In this document: positions 1 to 10,776 of the stretch, in pieces
Layout: each line of letters begins with the position of its first letter
Numbering within the stretch: position 1 is the first letter of the stretch
Assembly: GCA_017512885.1 (NCBI GenBank)
Contig: JAFWEP010000034.1
Location: 1 to 50,043, forward strand
DNA: 50,043 nucleotides
Direction: 5' to 3'
Source of the DNA: Erysipelotrichaceae bacterium
GTDB taxonomy: Bacteria; Bacillota_I; Bacilli_A; Erysipelotrichales; Erysipelotrichaceae
The notes under the pieces: model-generated
The model's database searches: none
What the model was told of the DNA's origin: nothing
What the model saw: only the letters and a program-made list of their open reading frames with translations
Made by a program: the position numbers and the translations under genes

Positions 1-205
1 GATCAGTAATCGTAAACCAAACCGAGTCTTCCGATTTGTGGCTGACGTTAATAGTTCTTTTCTCCTCTTCTTCATCGGTTGTCTTCTCAAATCCGCATTG
101 AAACATAACCTGCGGCTGATTAAACCAATAGGCGAAAAACGAAGCGTCTTCTTCTCTTTGCCTGCGCAGTATAATCTTTTTTCCTCTTATTTCTTCATGC
201 TTCAT
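1..205 (-). CDS. GNAT family N-acetyltransferase, N-terminal part (cut by window edge)
   Basis: An open frame on the minus strand runs from ATG at 205 off the left edge of the window. The 68 visible residues begin MKHEEIRGKKIILRRQREED, followed by an aromatic FAYWFN segment. This is the usual opening of RimJ/RimL-type GNAT acetyltransferases, which transfer an acetyl group from acetyl-CoA to an amine; the acetyl-CoA loop would lie outside the window. A GAGAGG-like ribosome site lies about 13 bases upstream, which is rather far, so the start is not certain. It follows the ParB/GNAT gene on the same strand with a gap of about 110 bases. The codon use is AT-richer than the core genes of this window. 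The substrate is unknown. Confidence 0.6.
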   Translation of the reverse strand, partial: MKHEEIRGKKIILRRQREEDASFFAYWFNQPQVMFQCGFEKTTDEEEEKRTINVSHKSEDSVWFTITD

Positions 206-315
206 ATGGCCGTGCAGTCCTCTCTTTTAGCCCGATAAACTCCGATTATCAATCTTTATTTTAATCGTTGCATAAAGTCCGTGTTCTTCGGCTCATACGG
301 TACGGAAATGAGATC

Positions 316-1194
316 CTACTTCCGGTGGTACAAGCAGCATACCGTCTCATCATGAGTCACTTTCTTAAAGAGCCTTGCGCTCCAGAATTCCATCCCCAGT
401 TCGTCAAGGTAAAAATGTAAGATTGCCCTCCAGTTCTTTGTTGCTGTACTGAGCATGATATAATCTGCATCATTCCGAACAGCCGACTCAGCATAGGCAA
501 ACAGCATTTTCCCAATGCCTTTGCTGCGGTATTCCGGTTTTACATAGAGTTCCTCCACTTCAAAGACCGGCGTTCCATCCGGCATGATGGGTGTGGATCG
601 TTCAGATTTCTCCAGATAGCCAAACAGATAACCAATGACATCCTCACCGTCTTTGGCAATGAATATCCGGTTGCCCTCTATATCCGCTTTCTCGTTCTTC
701 CGGTATCCATAGCAGCTGTTCTCTGCTTCCCAGTCCGTCGAAAGCCGGATCAGAATATCCAAGAGCGCATCATCCAGATCTTGTTCTTTGATTACAATAC
801 GATCCCTTATAACTTCTGCCTGCATGCGATCACACCACCGGTTCCATTTCTCATCATATTCGCTTCCCGGGATGATTCGACCAAGCAGATCTGCAGGGCT
901 AAAGATGTCCCGCCTCCTGCATTCCTGAACGCATCTTCTGTACATTTCCCAGTCAAGATCACCTTCATCCCGGCAAAGCGGCACGCTGTCAAGGCCGCAA
1001 AGAAGAGCCGCTACAGCTCTTGTATGGCCATCCGTCATGACAGGAACGCCGTCCAGCATTTTCACCGGTATAGGCTCAAACCCGGAAAGATCCTGAGGAT
1101 CAAACCATTCACGGATATCATGCAGCTTCTTTTCTGAAATATAGAACTGAGAAGGCTGAAGATCACGAAGATTCAATTCCCCGATATCAGTCAT
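316..1194 (-). CDS. ParB-like domain fused to a GNAT acetyltransferase
   Basis: The product has 292 residues. An earlier in-frame ATG at 1263 exists, but the start at 1194 has a GGAGG site seven bases upstream and overlaps the end of the preceding acetyltransferase reading frame, so it is preferred. Residues 1 to about 130 resemble the ParB/Srx-like fold, with the hallmark VMTDGHTRAVAALL (compare DGhHR in ParB/sulfiredoxin-like proteins). Residues about 150-292 are a GNAT domain: a beta-bulge strand with FEVEELYVKPEYRSKGIGKM, i.e. the acetyl-CoA binding R/Q-x-x-G-x-G/A loop. The function is unknown; an acetyltransferase whose N-terminal domain binds a nucleotide or nucleic acid ligand is an inference from the folds. 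It sits in a patch of acetyltransferase genes that show decay. Confidence 0.72.
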   Translation of the reverse strand: MTDIGELNLRDLQPSQFYISEKKLHDIREWFDPQDLSGFEPIPVKMLDGVPVMTDGHTRAVAALLCGLDSVPLCRDEGDLDWEMYRRCVQECRRRDIFSPADLLGRIIPGSEYDEKWNRWCDRMQAEVIRDRIVIKEQDLDDALLDILIRLSTDWEAENSCYGYRKNEKADIEGNRIFIAKDGEDVIGYLFGYLEKSERSTPIMPDGTPVFEVEELYVKPEYRSKGIGKMLFAYAESAVRNDADYIMLSTATKNWRAILHFYLDELGMEFWSARLFKKVTHDETVCCLYHRK

Positions 1195-1717
1195 TTCTTT
1201 TCCTCCGATATACATCCAAGCCGCCGCTTTCTCCGACTTTCCGGAAACCATGGTTTTCGGCAATGATACTTGTCACCTGATGTTCCGGGACGCATTCAAT
1301 AACGGCGTCTTTTCCTTCTGATGCAGCCATGGCAACAAGCTGCTTTGTAAGCAGGCTCGCCATCCCGTGTCCCCAGATTTCCTTTTCAGGACCCAGCCTG
1401 TTTCCTTGCTTGTATCGTCATAATCATGATAGATCACATAGCCGATGAAACTGCGATCTTTATCATCTACGGCCAGTATCCGGGGCGATATTTGAGTACG
1501 GACATAGCATTGCGAACCCTACCAGCACATTATTATTATATATGAAATACGCCACTCGCTTCGGATCTAAGAAATAGTCATCAAAATGACCATAATGATA
1601 ATTGCCGTTTTCATCCATAGGATCATCATAATACAATGTCATCTCATACAGATATTTCTGATTGATGTTCCAAAGCAAGTCTCGATCCTTAGCCTGAACG
1701 GTCTGTAACTCTATCAT
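1187..1717 (-). pseudogene. Frameshifted GNAT acetyltransferase
   Basis: An ATG at 1717 opens a frame encoding MIELQTVQAKDRDLLWNINQ and an N-terminal GNAT-like half; it stops at 1463 after about 84 residues. The homologous continuation is readable: from about 1490 in the next frame (ILAVDDKDRSFIGYVIYHDY), then from about 1410 back in the first frame (GPEKEIWGHGMASLLTK, the acetyl-CoA loop) to a TGA at 1187-1189. Two compensating indels therefore interrupt an otherwise complete protein of about 176 residues. The intact frame would end 8 bases inside the next gene, consistent with former translational coupling. Either the gene is decaying or the two shifts are sequence errors; read coverage would tell. 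Confidence 0.72.
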
Positions 1718-1789
1718 TCTTCTATCCTCAGCATCTTTTGCTCGAAAATATGGACTTCTTCTCCTAAGACATATTGTTCCGGCAACATA

Positions 1790-1978
1790 TCACGGTTTAA
1801 TCATCTGAAATGCCTTAAATGCCTCGATAATTGCTTTCTCCTTTTCCTCAGGCGTTTCTGGCGACCGGCTTTCCTCACTCTTCGGCAGGTTATAATTCTG
1901 CCGCTCTATAATCCCGCATTTCCGCTTGGCCTTTGCGATATTCAAATGACTAACATGAAATCCGTACTTTTACTGCAC
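1790..1978 (-). pseudogene. Detached C-terminal extension of the upstream 23S rRNA methyltransferase
   Basis: Directly after the TAG stop of the methyltransferase (1979-1981), the same frame continues with V-Q, a second stop (TAA, 1970-1972), and then about 58 uninterrupted codons to TGA at 1790-1792. They encode KYGFHVSHLNIAKAKRKCG and, further on, ERQNYNLPKSEE and EEKEKAIIEAFKAFQMI. This matches, from memory, the C-terminal extension found on many clostridial RumA-type methyltransferases, where the sequence runs ATYxEIQ(D/E)Y-V...KYG. Here the Tyr codon position reads TAG and a second codon reads TAA. There is no start codon with a ribosome site for the fragment. It is probably untranslated. 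Confidence 0.65.
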
Positions 1979-3373
1979 CTAATCCTGAATCTCGTGGTAT
2001 GTAGCCTTACTCTCAGCTGCGGCTACATCCAGCTCGTCCATATCTACTTGAAGGCTGATATGGTGCTTCGCTTCCGAGAGTTTGGACAATGCACATACCG
2101 TCTCGATGTGTACCGTCTGGGGGAACATGTCCACCGGCTGTACTTCCGAGATCTCATAGTGCCCTTCCAGCAGTTTCAGGTCCCGGGCAAACGTTGCCGC
2201 ATTGCAGGAGACATAGACGATCTTCTTGACCGGGATCTCTTTCAGACTTTCGATCAGCCGGGGAGCCAGTCCCTTGCGGGGCGGATCGACGACCAGCAGA
2301 TCGCAGTCTTTCAGATACGGACGCAGATCTTCCTTGGCGTCCCGACAATAGAAACGGGCATTTTCGATACCGTTCAGTTTCGCATTCTCTTCCGCATTCT
2401 TTACTGCCGCATCAACGATCTCGATGCCGATGACCTCTTTGGCGTATCTTGCCAGATACAGGGAGATCGTACCGATCCCGCAGTAAAGGTCAAAGACTCT
2501 GTCTTCCTTGCTGACTTCTCCCAGTTCTCTGACCACTGCGTAAAGCTTCTCGGCCTGATAAGGATGGATCTGGTAGAAGGAACGGAAAGAGATACGGAAA
2601 CGCAGTCCGTCCAGTTCATCTTCCAGATAGTCTCTTCCGTAGAGAAGGATCTCCTTCTCTCCCAGGATCACATTGTCATTACGGGTATTGATGTTGAGGA
2701 TCACGGAAACGATCTGCGGGAAGTGCTCTGTCAGCACCCGGACCAGTCTGTCCGTCCTCTTTGAGATATCTTCTCTGACGATCAGACCGACCATGATCTC
2801 ATTGGTCTTCTTCCCTTCCCGCACCAGGATATGACGGAAAGAGGCCGCCAGATGATCCTTCAGGGCTTCTTCCTTCACGCACTGCAGGATCGCATTGACT
2901 CTCTCGCTCTGCAAAAGGCAGTCTTTCTCTTCGACGATATCGTTGCTGAAGCGGCGGTAATAGCCTAAAGCTCCGTCATGGAACGGGACCTGGGCCTTGT
3001 CACGGTAACGGTCCAAGAGATCGGCGCCGATGACATCCCTCACCTTCAGCGAGAGCCCTGCCGAATGCAGGGTGTTCTCCACCGTCTTCTTCTTGTACTG
3101 CAGCTGTCCTTCGTAGCTCATATGCCTGAGATCGCAGCCGCCGCACTTGTAAGCGACCGGGCAGGCGCTCTCGCAGCGGTAAGGACTGGGCGTGATCAGC
3201 CTATCGATGATCGCATAGGCGACGTTCTTCTTGTGAGAGATGATCTTGACATCGGCTTCTTCCCCGGTCAGCAGACCCTTCACAAAAAGCACCAGTCCCC
3301 CTTCGTTCCTGGCGATGCCGTGTCCTTCCACGGTCATATCGGTACAGATGCAGCGTACGATCTCGTTCTTCAT
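1979..3373 (-). CDS. rlmCD: 23S rRNA (uracil-C5)-methyltransferase, RlmD/RlmCD family
   Basis: The 464-residue product is a TrmA/RumA-type SAM-dependent enzyme that methylates C5 of uridines in 23S rRNA (U747/U1939 in the Firmicute RlmCD). Visible: an N-terminal TRAM-like domain (about 1-60), a cysteine cluster C...CGGCDLRH near residues 70-85 (iron-sulfur ligands), SAM motif FDLYCGIGTISLYLA at about 295, VVDPPRKGL near 360, and the catalytic-cysteine motif YVSCNAATFARD near 390. The last about 25 residues (DMDELDVAAAESKATYHE) are the beginning of a C-terminal extension cut by an in-frame TAG; the methyltransferase core is intact. The start has AGGGGAT next to the ATG, and TATAAT nine bases upstream, so the leader may be only a few bases long. 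Confidence 0.88.
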   Translation of the reverse strand: MKNEIVRCICTDMTVEGHGIARNEGGLVLFVKGLLTGEEADVKIISHKKNVAYAIIDRLITPSPYRCESACPVAYKCGGCDLRHMSYEGQLQYKKKTVENTLHSAGLSLKVRDVIGADLLDRYRDKAQVPFHDGALGYYRRFSNDIVEEKDCLLQSERVNAILQCVKEEALKDHLAASFRHILVREGKKTNEIMVGLIVREDISKRTDRLVRVLTEHFPQIVSVILNINTRNDNVILGEKEILLYGRDYLEDELDGLRFRISFRSFYQIHPYQAEKLYAVVRELGEVSKEDRVFDLYCGIGTISLYLARYAKEVIGIEIVDAAVKNAEENAKLNGIENARFYCRDAKEDLRPYLKDCDLLVVDPPRKGLAPRLIESLKEIPVKKIVYVSCNAATFARDLKLLEGHYEISEVQPVDMFPQTVHIETVCALSKLSEAKHHISLQVDMDELDVAAAESKATYHEIQD

Positions 3374-3389
3374 ATCCCCTACATTATAA

Positions 3390-3420
3390 AGAAGGACTCC
3401 CTTTTCAGGAAGTCCTCATT
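3390..3420 (-). terminator. Intrinsic terminator after the 3422-4057 gene
   Basis: On the minus strand GGACTTCC and GGGAGTCC form an eight-pair stem (one G-U) with loop TGAAAA, followed by a T-rich stretch that runs into the TATAAT of the next gene. Confidence 0.7.
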
Positions 3421-3421
3421 T

Positions 3422-4057
3422 TTACTCTTCAGCCGGTTCTTCGCCGTTCTCGGCGCCTTCTTCCGGTACCGTACCGGTCGTTTCCCCGCGCAGTTCCGCT
3501 GCCAGCGAAGGATTGACGGCTTCGGAAACGAGCTGCGTTTCCGGAGACTTCATCATCGCATTCTTGGTCAGCAGGTAGTAGATCATCGACTCATCGTCTT
3601 CGCTGATCTTGTTGTAGACGGAGATCGCCAGGTCGTACATCTTCTTGTCGGAAGAAGAAGTGAAGTAGGCAGCGATCGGCAGTTTCTTGCCGACTTCGCT
3701 GTAGACTCTCTCGACCAGGGAAGCCATCTCTTCCTGAGACATGGAATCCGTCGTATCGACATTGACTCTGAGCTGTGCCGTCGTCAGGACGATCTCACAC
3801 TTCTCGACACCGCTTAAGGCGCCGATCGCCGTTTCCAGAGCAGAGATGTCAGAATCCGTGATCGCCGGATCCAGATCGTTCTTGAAACGGTCGCCCAGCG
3901 TCGGCTTATCGGATGTGCTGGATGCATGTAAGAGGATCGCCCCGAAGACCCCTAAGGGGATCAGGATGATCAGCAGGCCGATGATCAGGATGATCGCCGG
4001 ACGGCTCAGTACTTTTTTCTTCGGAGTGTTCTCCGTTTTCGTTGTTTTTTCACTCAT
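3422..4057 (-). CDS. Single-pass membrane protein of unknown function
   Basis: The product has 211 residues and no family is recognised. Residues 1-20 are charged and cytoplasmic in style (KTTKTENTPKKKVLSRP), residues about 20-43 form one hydrophobic helix (IILIIGLLIILIPLGVFGAIL), and the rest is a soluble domain with an ALETAIGALSGVEKCEIVLT segment and an acidic, Gly/Glu-rich tail. This topology fits a membrane-anchored extracytoplasmic domain; there is no lipobox. The start has GGGAGG seven bases upstream. It begins 31 bases after gatB and likely shares its transcript; its own terminator follows. Any role in cell envelope function is only inference from topology. Confidence 0.7.
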   Translation of the reverse strand: MSEKTTKTENTPKKKVLSRPAIILIIGLLIILIPLGVFGAILLHASSTSDKPTLGDRFKNDLDPAITDSDISALETAIGALSGVEKCEIVLTTAQLRVNVDTTDSMSQEEMASLVERVYSEVGKKLPIAAYFTSSSDKKMYDLAISVYNKISEDDESMIYYLLTKNAMMKSPETQLVSEAVNPSLAAELRGETTGTVPEEGAENGEEPAEE

Positions 4058-4088
4058 AGAGATACCTCCCGCTCATTCTAGCAGATGA

Positions 4089-5516
4089 TCAGCGTTTTGC
4101 CAATTCAGCCGCTACCAGCGCAGCAGCCAGTTTGGGGTTGGCCTGACCCTTGGACTTCTTCATGACCTGACCGACCAGATAGCCCTGAGCGTGGGTCTTG
4201 CCGTTCTTGTAGTCAGCGATGGACTGCGGATTCTCATCCAGGACCTCTGCGACCAGAGCTGCGATCGCTCCTTCGTCACTGAGCTGCTTCATGCCTTTTT
4301 CTTTGGCGATGACTTCCGGATCTTCCCCTTCCAGCATCAGTTCCAGGATCTCCTTGGCCTGCTTGGTGGAAACGGTCTTCTCTTCGATCATGTTGACGAG
4401 CTTGGCCAGGGAAGCCGGATGCAGCTTCGTTTCCGCAAAGCTGACTTCCTTCTTCGCCAATAGACCGCTCAGATCGGTCGCCAGGAAGTTGCAGGCTGTC
4501 TTGGCATTCTTTGCCGTCTGCATCGTTTCCTCGAAGAAGACGTCCATCTCCTTGTTGCCTAAGAGGACCGAGATGTCGTAGTCACTGAGAGAAGGATAAT
4601 CCTCGTGGTAACGTTTCTCCTTGGCATCCGGCAGTTCCGGCATATGTTCCTGAACGGCCTTGATGAACTCTTCGGAGAGACGGATCGGGAAGATGTTGGG
4701 TTCCGGGAAGTACTTGTAGTCGACAGTGCCTTCCTTACGGCGCATGGTGACCGTCGTCTGGGTCTTCTCATCGAAACGGCGGGTCTCCTGAACGACCGTA
4801 CCGCCGCTCTCCAGGACTTCGGCCTGGCGCTTTGCTTCGTAGTCGATCGCTGCAGCAATATTGGCGATCGAGTTCAGGTTCTTGATCTCGACCTTGGTGC
4901 CGAAGACATTCGAACCTTTCGGCATGATCGAAACGTTGGTATCGCAGCGCATCGAACCTTCTTCCATCTTTACGTCACTGACATCGAGATAGTCGAGGGT
5001 CTGACGCAGTTTCTCTACGTAAAGCGCTGCTTCCTCACCGCTGTGCATATCCGGTTCGGAAACGATCTCGACTAACGGGACCCCGGCCCGGTTGTAGTCG
5101 ATCAGGGTCTCGTCATGGAGATGGAACTGCTTGGCGGTATCTTCTTCCATGTGGATCCGGTTGATGCGGACCTTGCGCTTGCCGCTCTTGGGAGCGATCT
5201 CGACCCAGCCGTTGCGTCCGATCGGATGGAACTGCTGGGTGATCTGATAGCCCTTCGGCAGGTCGGTATAGTAGTAGTTCTTACGGTCAAAGCGGATCAG
5301 GGGGTCGATCTCCAGGTTCAAGGCCGTGCAGGCTTCGATGGCCTTGCGGACCGCTTCCTTGTTGACGCAGGGCAGTGTGCCCGGATGGGCCAGATCGATG
5401 ACGCTGTCGCAGGTATTGGCCGGTTTCTTGAAGGCATAGGGTGCTCCGGAGAACATCTTGGTCGCTGTTTTGAGCTCTACGTGGATCTCAATGCCGACGA
5501 CGATATCGTATTCCAT
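4089..5516 (-). CDS. gatB: Asp-tRNA(Asn)/Glu-tRNA(Gln) amidotransferase subunit B
   Basis: The 475-residue product binds the misacylated Glu-tRNA(Gln) or Asp-tRNA(Asn), activates its side chain with ATP and receives ammonia from GatA. The start EYDIVVGIEIHVEL and the AGVPLVEIVSEPD and MEEGSMRCDTNVSI motifs are classic GatB; the C-terminal YqeY-like helical tail (about 330-475) that recognises tRNA is complete and ends normally. The length is typical. TGATG joins gatA and gatB, sharing one base, and the GGAGG site lies inside the last codons of gatA, so translation is coupled. Presence of gatCAB together with tRNA-Gln in this window suggests indirect Gln-tRNA synthesis. Confidence 0.97.
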   Translation of the reverse strand: MEYDIVVGIEIHVELKTATKMFSGAPYAFKKPANTCDSVIDLAHPGTLPCVNKEAVRKAIEACTALNLEIDPLIRFDRKNYYYTDLPKGYQITQQFHPIGRNGWVEIAPKSGKRKVRINRIHMEEDTAKQFHLHDETLIDYNRAGVPLVEIVSEPDMHSGEEAALYVEKLRQTLDYLDVSDVKMEEGSMRCDTNVSIMPKGSNVFGTKVEIKNLNSIANIAAAIDYEAKRQAEVLESGGTVVQETRRFDEKTQTTVTMRRKEGTVDYKYFPEPNIFPIRLSEEFIKAVQEHMPELPDAKEKRYHEDYPSLSDYDISVLLGNKEMDVFFEETMQTAKNAKTACNFLATDLSGLLAKKEVSFAETKLHPASLAKLVNMIEEKTVSTKQAKEILELMLEGEDPEVIAKEKGMKQLSDEGAIAALVAEVLDENPQSIADYKNGKTHAQGYLVGQVMKKSKGQANPKLAAALVAAELAKR

Positions 5517-6913
5517 CAGTAGTCCTCCTTTACATTTCCTTTGAGACCGCTGATCTCTTCAACGGCAGCGGCAATGCTGAACATATCTGCTTCCCTGAAA
5601 GCATTGCAGGAGATGTTCAGACCGACCGGCAGACCTTCGGAAAGCCCCATCGGGACCGTCATCGAAGGCAGACCGGCAAAGTTCTCGATGACCATATGGT
5701 TCTCCGCGATCAGGTATTCATCGCTGAGTTCATCGGTAGACTGTCCTTCGATCAGCGGAGCGCCGGCACCGGAAGCCGGAGCGATCAAAGCGTCTGCTTC
5801 CTTCAGTTCCTTCAGGACCTCGTCGACGATCAGACGGCGGATCTTCTGCGCCTTGCGGAAGATGCGCTCCTGATTCTCTTCGAACAGGGCATAGGAACCG
5901 ATCACGAATCTCTTCTTGATCCAGGGACCGAAACCGCGGGTGCGGGTCGCCGTCATGATCTCATCGGCACTGTCTGCTTCCACGCGGTGACCGAAGTTGA
6001 TGCCGTCCAGATTGGAATGGTTGGCCGTCGCTTCGGCATTGGCGATGATGTAGTAGACCGGCAGGATGGCCCGCATCAGAGTAGGATCAAAGTGAACGGT
6101 CTTTACCACAGCGCCCTTCTCTTCGAGGGCTTTGACATACTTGTTGAAGAGGGCCTTGGTCTCACTGTCCGGCAGTGCGTCGATGACGTTGCCGAAGACC
6201 AGGATCTTTTTGCCTTTGATATCCTTGCCGACCGCTTCGGAATAGTTCTCGACCGGACGGTCGGAGGAAGTCATATCGCGGTCGTCTCTGCCCGCCAGTA
6301 CTTCCAGCATCTTCGCTGCATCCGCAACGTTGTTGGTGAAGTAGCCGACATGGTCAAGACTGGAGGCATAGGGAATGAGTCCGAAACGGGAGATCCGGCC
6401 GTAGCTCGGCTTGACCCCAACGACCCCGCAGAAGCTGGCCGGTTTCCGGACCGAGTCACCGGTATCGGAGCCCAGGGCAGCCGGAACGGCGCCGCAGGCG
6501 ACGAGGACCGCACTGCCGCCGGAAGATCCGCCGGAGATGCGCTCCAGATCATAGGGGTTATGGACGGCCCCGGCAAAGGAAGTCAGGTTGGTGCCGCCCA
6601 TCGCCAGCTCATCCAGATTGGACTTGCAGACCATGACTGCACCGGCTGCTCTCAGTTTTTCGATGACCGTCGCATCGTATTGTGAGACATAGTTGTCCAG
6701 GATGCGGGAAGCAGCGGTCGTGACCATGCCCTTCACATTGAAGTTGTCCTTGATCGCGATCGGCATGTACTGCAGTTTCCCTTCCGGTACAGCCTGTAAC
6801 TGTTCTTCCGGATCGATGAAACTGATCGAGGCATTCAGTTTTTCCTGTGCCTGAAGCACTTTTTCATATGCTTCCCGGACGGAAGCGGCATTCGTATAAT
6901 CCTTGATCTGCAT
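5516..6913 (-). CDS. gatA: Asp-tRNA(Asn)/Glu-tRNA(Gln) amidotransferase subunit A
   Basis: The 465-residue protein is an amidase-signature enzyme that releases ammonia from glutamine for transfer by GatB. The catalytic Lys-Ser-Ser triad is visible: K in PIAIKDNFNVKG (about residue 75), the Gly/Ser-rich ISGGSSGGSAVLVACG (about 130) and the nucleophile region ALGSDTGDSVRKPASFCG (about 150). The usual GSDTGGSIRQPA reads GSDTGDSVRKPA here, a mild variation. The start overlaps the gatC stop (TGATG), which couples the two. Length is close to the family norm of about 485. Confidence 0.96.
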   Translation of the reverse strand: MQIKDYTNAASVREAYEKVLQAQEKLNASISFIDPEEQLQAVPEGKLQYMPIAIKDNFNVKGMVTTAASRILDNYVSQYDATVIEKLRAAGAVMVCKSNLDELAMGGTNLTSFAGAVHNPYDLERISGGSSGGSAVLVACGAVPAALGSDTGDSVRKPASFCGVVGVKPSYGRISRFGLIPYASSLDHVGYFTNNVADAAKMLEVLAGRDDRDMTSSDRPVENYSEAVGKDIKGKKILVFGNVIDALPDSETKALFNKYVKALEEKGAVVKTVHFDPTLMRAILPVYYIIANAEATANHSNLDGINFGHRVEADSADEIMTATRTRGFGPWIKKRFVIGSYALFEENQERIFRKAQKIRRLIVDEVLKELKEADALIAPASGAGAPLIEGQSTDELSDEYLIAENHMVIENFAGLPSMTVPMGLSEGLPVGLNISCNAFREADMFSIAAAVEEISGLKGNVKEDY

Positions 6914-7197
6914 CAGCGTACCACCTTCGGCACGACGACGTGCCCTTCCCGGACCCGGCTGACATTGGCCAGCACTTCTTCCCGGCTCAGAACGTCGTTT
7001 TCGACGTCTTCACGCAGGAATACTGTTTCTACATCGAAGGGATAGACCATCTCTTCGACATTCTCTGTATCGATCTCTTCAAAGAAAGCCAGCTGCTTTT
7101 CCAGCAGATCGAAATCCGCAGCGATCGAGGCTGCTTCTTCATCACTGCATTCGAAGCGGATCTGTCTTCCCAGTTCCTTGATTTCTTCGATCTTCAT
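6913..7197 (-). CDS. gatC: Asp-tRNA(Asn)/Glu-tRNA(Gln) amidotransferase subunit C
   Basis: The small 94-residue protein wraps around GatA and GatB and stabilises the complex. It shows the GatC pattern: an N-terminal helix pair (EIKELGRQIRFECSDEEA), the acidic middle and the DVETVFLREDVENDVLSREE segment that corresponds to the conserved LRxDxV region. It is the first gene of gatC-gatA-gatB. The start has AAGGAGAAAGGT just upstream, and a TATAAT -10 box overlaps the stop codon of ligA, so the operon probably has its own promoter. Confidence 0.95.
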   Translation of the reverse strand: MKIEEIKELGRQIRFECSDEEAASIAADFDLLEKQLAFFEEIDTENVEEMVYPFDVETVFLREDVENDVLSREEVLANVSRVREGHVVVPKVVR

Positions 7198-7222
7198 ACC
7201 TTTCTCCTTACGTAACCTATCT

Positions 7223-9239
<2,017 letters not shown>

Positions 9240-9240
<1 letters not shown>

Positions 9241-10775
9241 TATTTGCCTTTGTAGTTGAGGAACTGATCCAGCGTCAGGTGCAGCTCGATATAGTCATCG
9301 GGATGTTCGGGATCATAGCCCTGGTTGGACCAGACATCGACGTAGACCGGAGTATACCTGCTGATCTGTTTCAGTTCTTCCAAGGTCAGATAACGTATGC
9401 CATAGCCATAGGACTGTTCGACCGGGAAACGCATCAATGAGCCGTCACGGGTCTGTTCGTTAAAGCCGTTATAGACATTGAGGAATCCGAAGACTCCCTC
9501 CTCATGATCCTCGTAGTGATTGCGGATCGCTTCCGCCCGGACCCCTTCCAGCAGTTCCCGGACCTCTGCATACTCATCCATCTTCTCCGCCGGGATCGGC
9601 AGTTCGAAGCTGACGCTGAAGAAAAGATCATCGCGGCCGCGCCAGTAAGCCGGCAGTTCCTTACTGCGGATACCGAAGTCTCCGTCATAGACGTAACTGT
9701 TGTAGTTGTACAGGACATTGCGGGGGTTCTTGTCATAGGCATAGGACAGACCGAAGCCGTTGGTGGCGTTGGCGGCAAAGCCGAGCAAGGATGCTAAGAG
9801 GATGCCGGCCGCAAAGACGATCAGCGACTTCGGCTCTACCTTGATGCGGCGCTTGTAGACGAAGGTCGCGATCATGAAGGCCAGGAAGATTAGCAGGTAG
9901 ACGATGATCCATTCCCCGATCTCGCCGGGTTCATTGGACACTACGAATGTCAGCATGCATAAACAGGCCAGTACATAGAAGTGGATCACGAAGGGATAGG
10001 CAAAGAACTCGTTGGAGATCTGTTCCGCCCTTTCGCTCTTGCGGTCGATGAAGTGCTTCCTGAGACCGAAGGCAGCCAGTACGGCATAGAGCACCGGCAG
10101 CAGGAGATACATGCCGTCAAAAGGAATGTTGGCATTGCTGATGGCTTCGGTCTGCACGAAGAAGTTGTACCCCAGCATGTACAGCGGGGAGAACCAGTAC
10201 ATCCGGCTGTTGTCCAGCGGATTGTAGCCGTAGACGAAGATCTCCCCGAAGAGGACGATCAGTCCGACGACCGCAAAGGGCATCGCCGTGTAGGCTGCGA
10301 TCATCACCACGCCGTCAAAGATGTTGTTGGCGAGGAGATAGAAGCAGGTATTGAGGATCACCATCACGGCGATCGTGATCATCCCTTCCGCAAACAGTAA
10401 GAGGAAGGACGGGAAATGGAAGCAGGGTCCGGCCAGCAGAGCGGCGATCAGCGCATTGAGCGTCGAGCAGCAGGCCGGCAGCAGGAAGGCAAACAGCAGA
10501 TTGCTGAGCAGGAGATCCTTACGGCTGACCGGCAATGCCAGGTAGGAATCGACCGAACGCTTGCGCTGCACGAAACTGAACAAGAGGATCGGCAGCAGAT
10601 AGGTCATGACGAGCGACAGCAGCGCATTCAGGACCAGGCTGTAAGACAGCGGGATCGCCCGGTCTTTGGCCTGAGAGGCCAGGAACGGCGTTACCGTAAA
10701 AGCCAGATGCAGAACATAGAAGAAGATCACCAGGACTTTCTTGCTGCGCAGAAGATATTTCAGATTCTTGATCAT
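9240..10775 (-). CDS. ABC-2 type transporter permease
   Basis: The 511-residue membrane protein has about ten hydrophobic helices. Residues 1-330 hold most of them, for example VLVIFFYVLHLAFTVTPFLA and LVLNALLSLVMTYLLPILL, with the KRSVDSYLALPVSRKDLLLSN segment typical of bacitracin/lantibiotic-type and YtrC/D-like permeases. The C-terminal about 150 residues form a soluble, probably extracytoplasmic domain. It follows the ATPase after one base (TAATATG) and completes a three-gene GntR-ATPase-permease unit. The substrate is not evident. Such units often answer to cell-wall antibiotics or envelope stress; that is family knowledge and not shown here. Confidence 0.85.
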
Positions 10776-10776
10776 A

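Noticed and set aside
1946-2764. 272-codon plus-strand frame opposite the rRNA methyltransferase
   Set aside because: The minus strand carries all RumA motifs; the plus frame lacks any family pattern.
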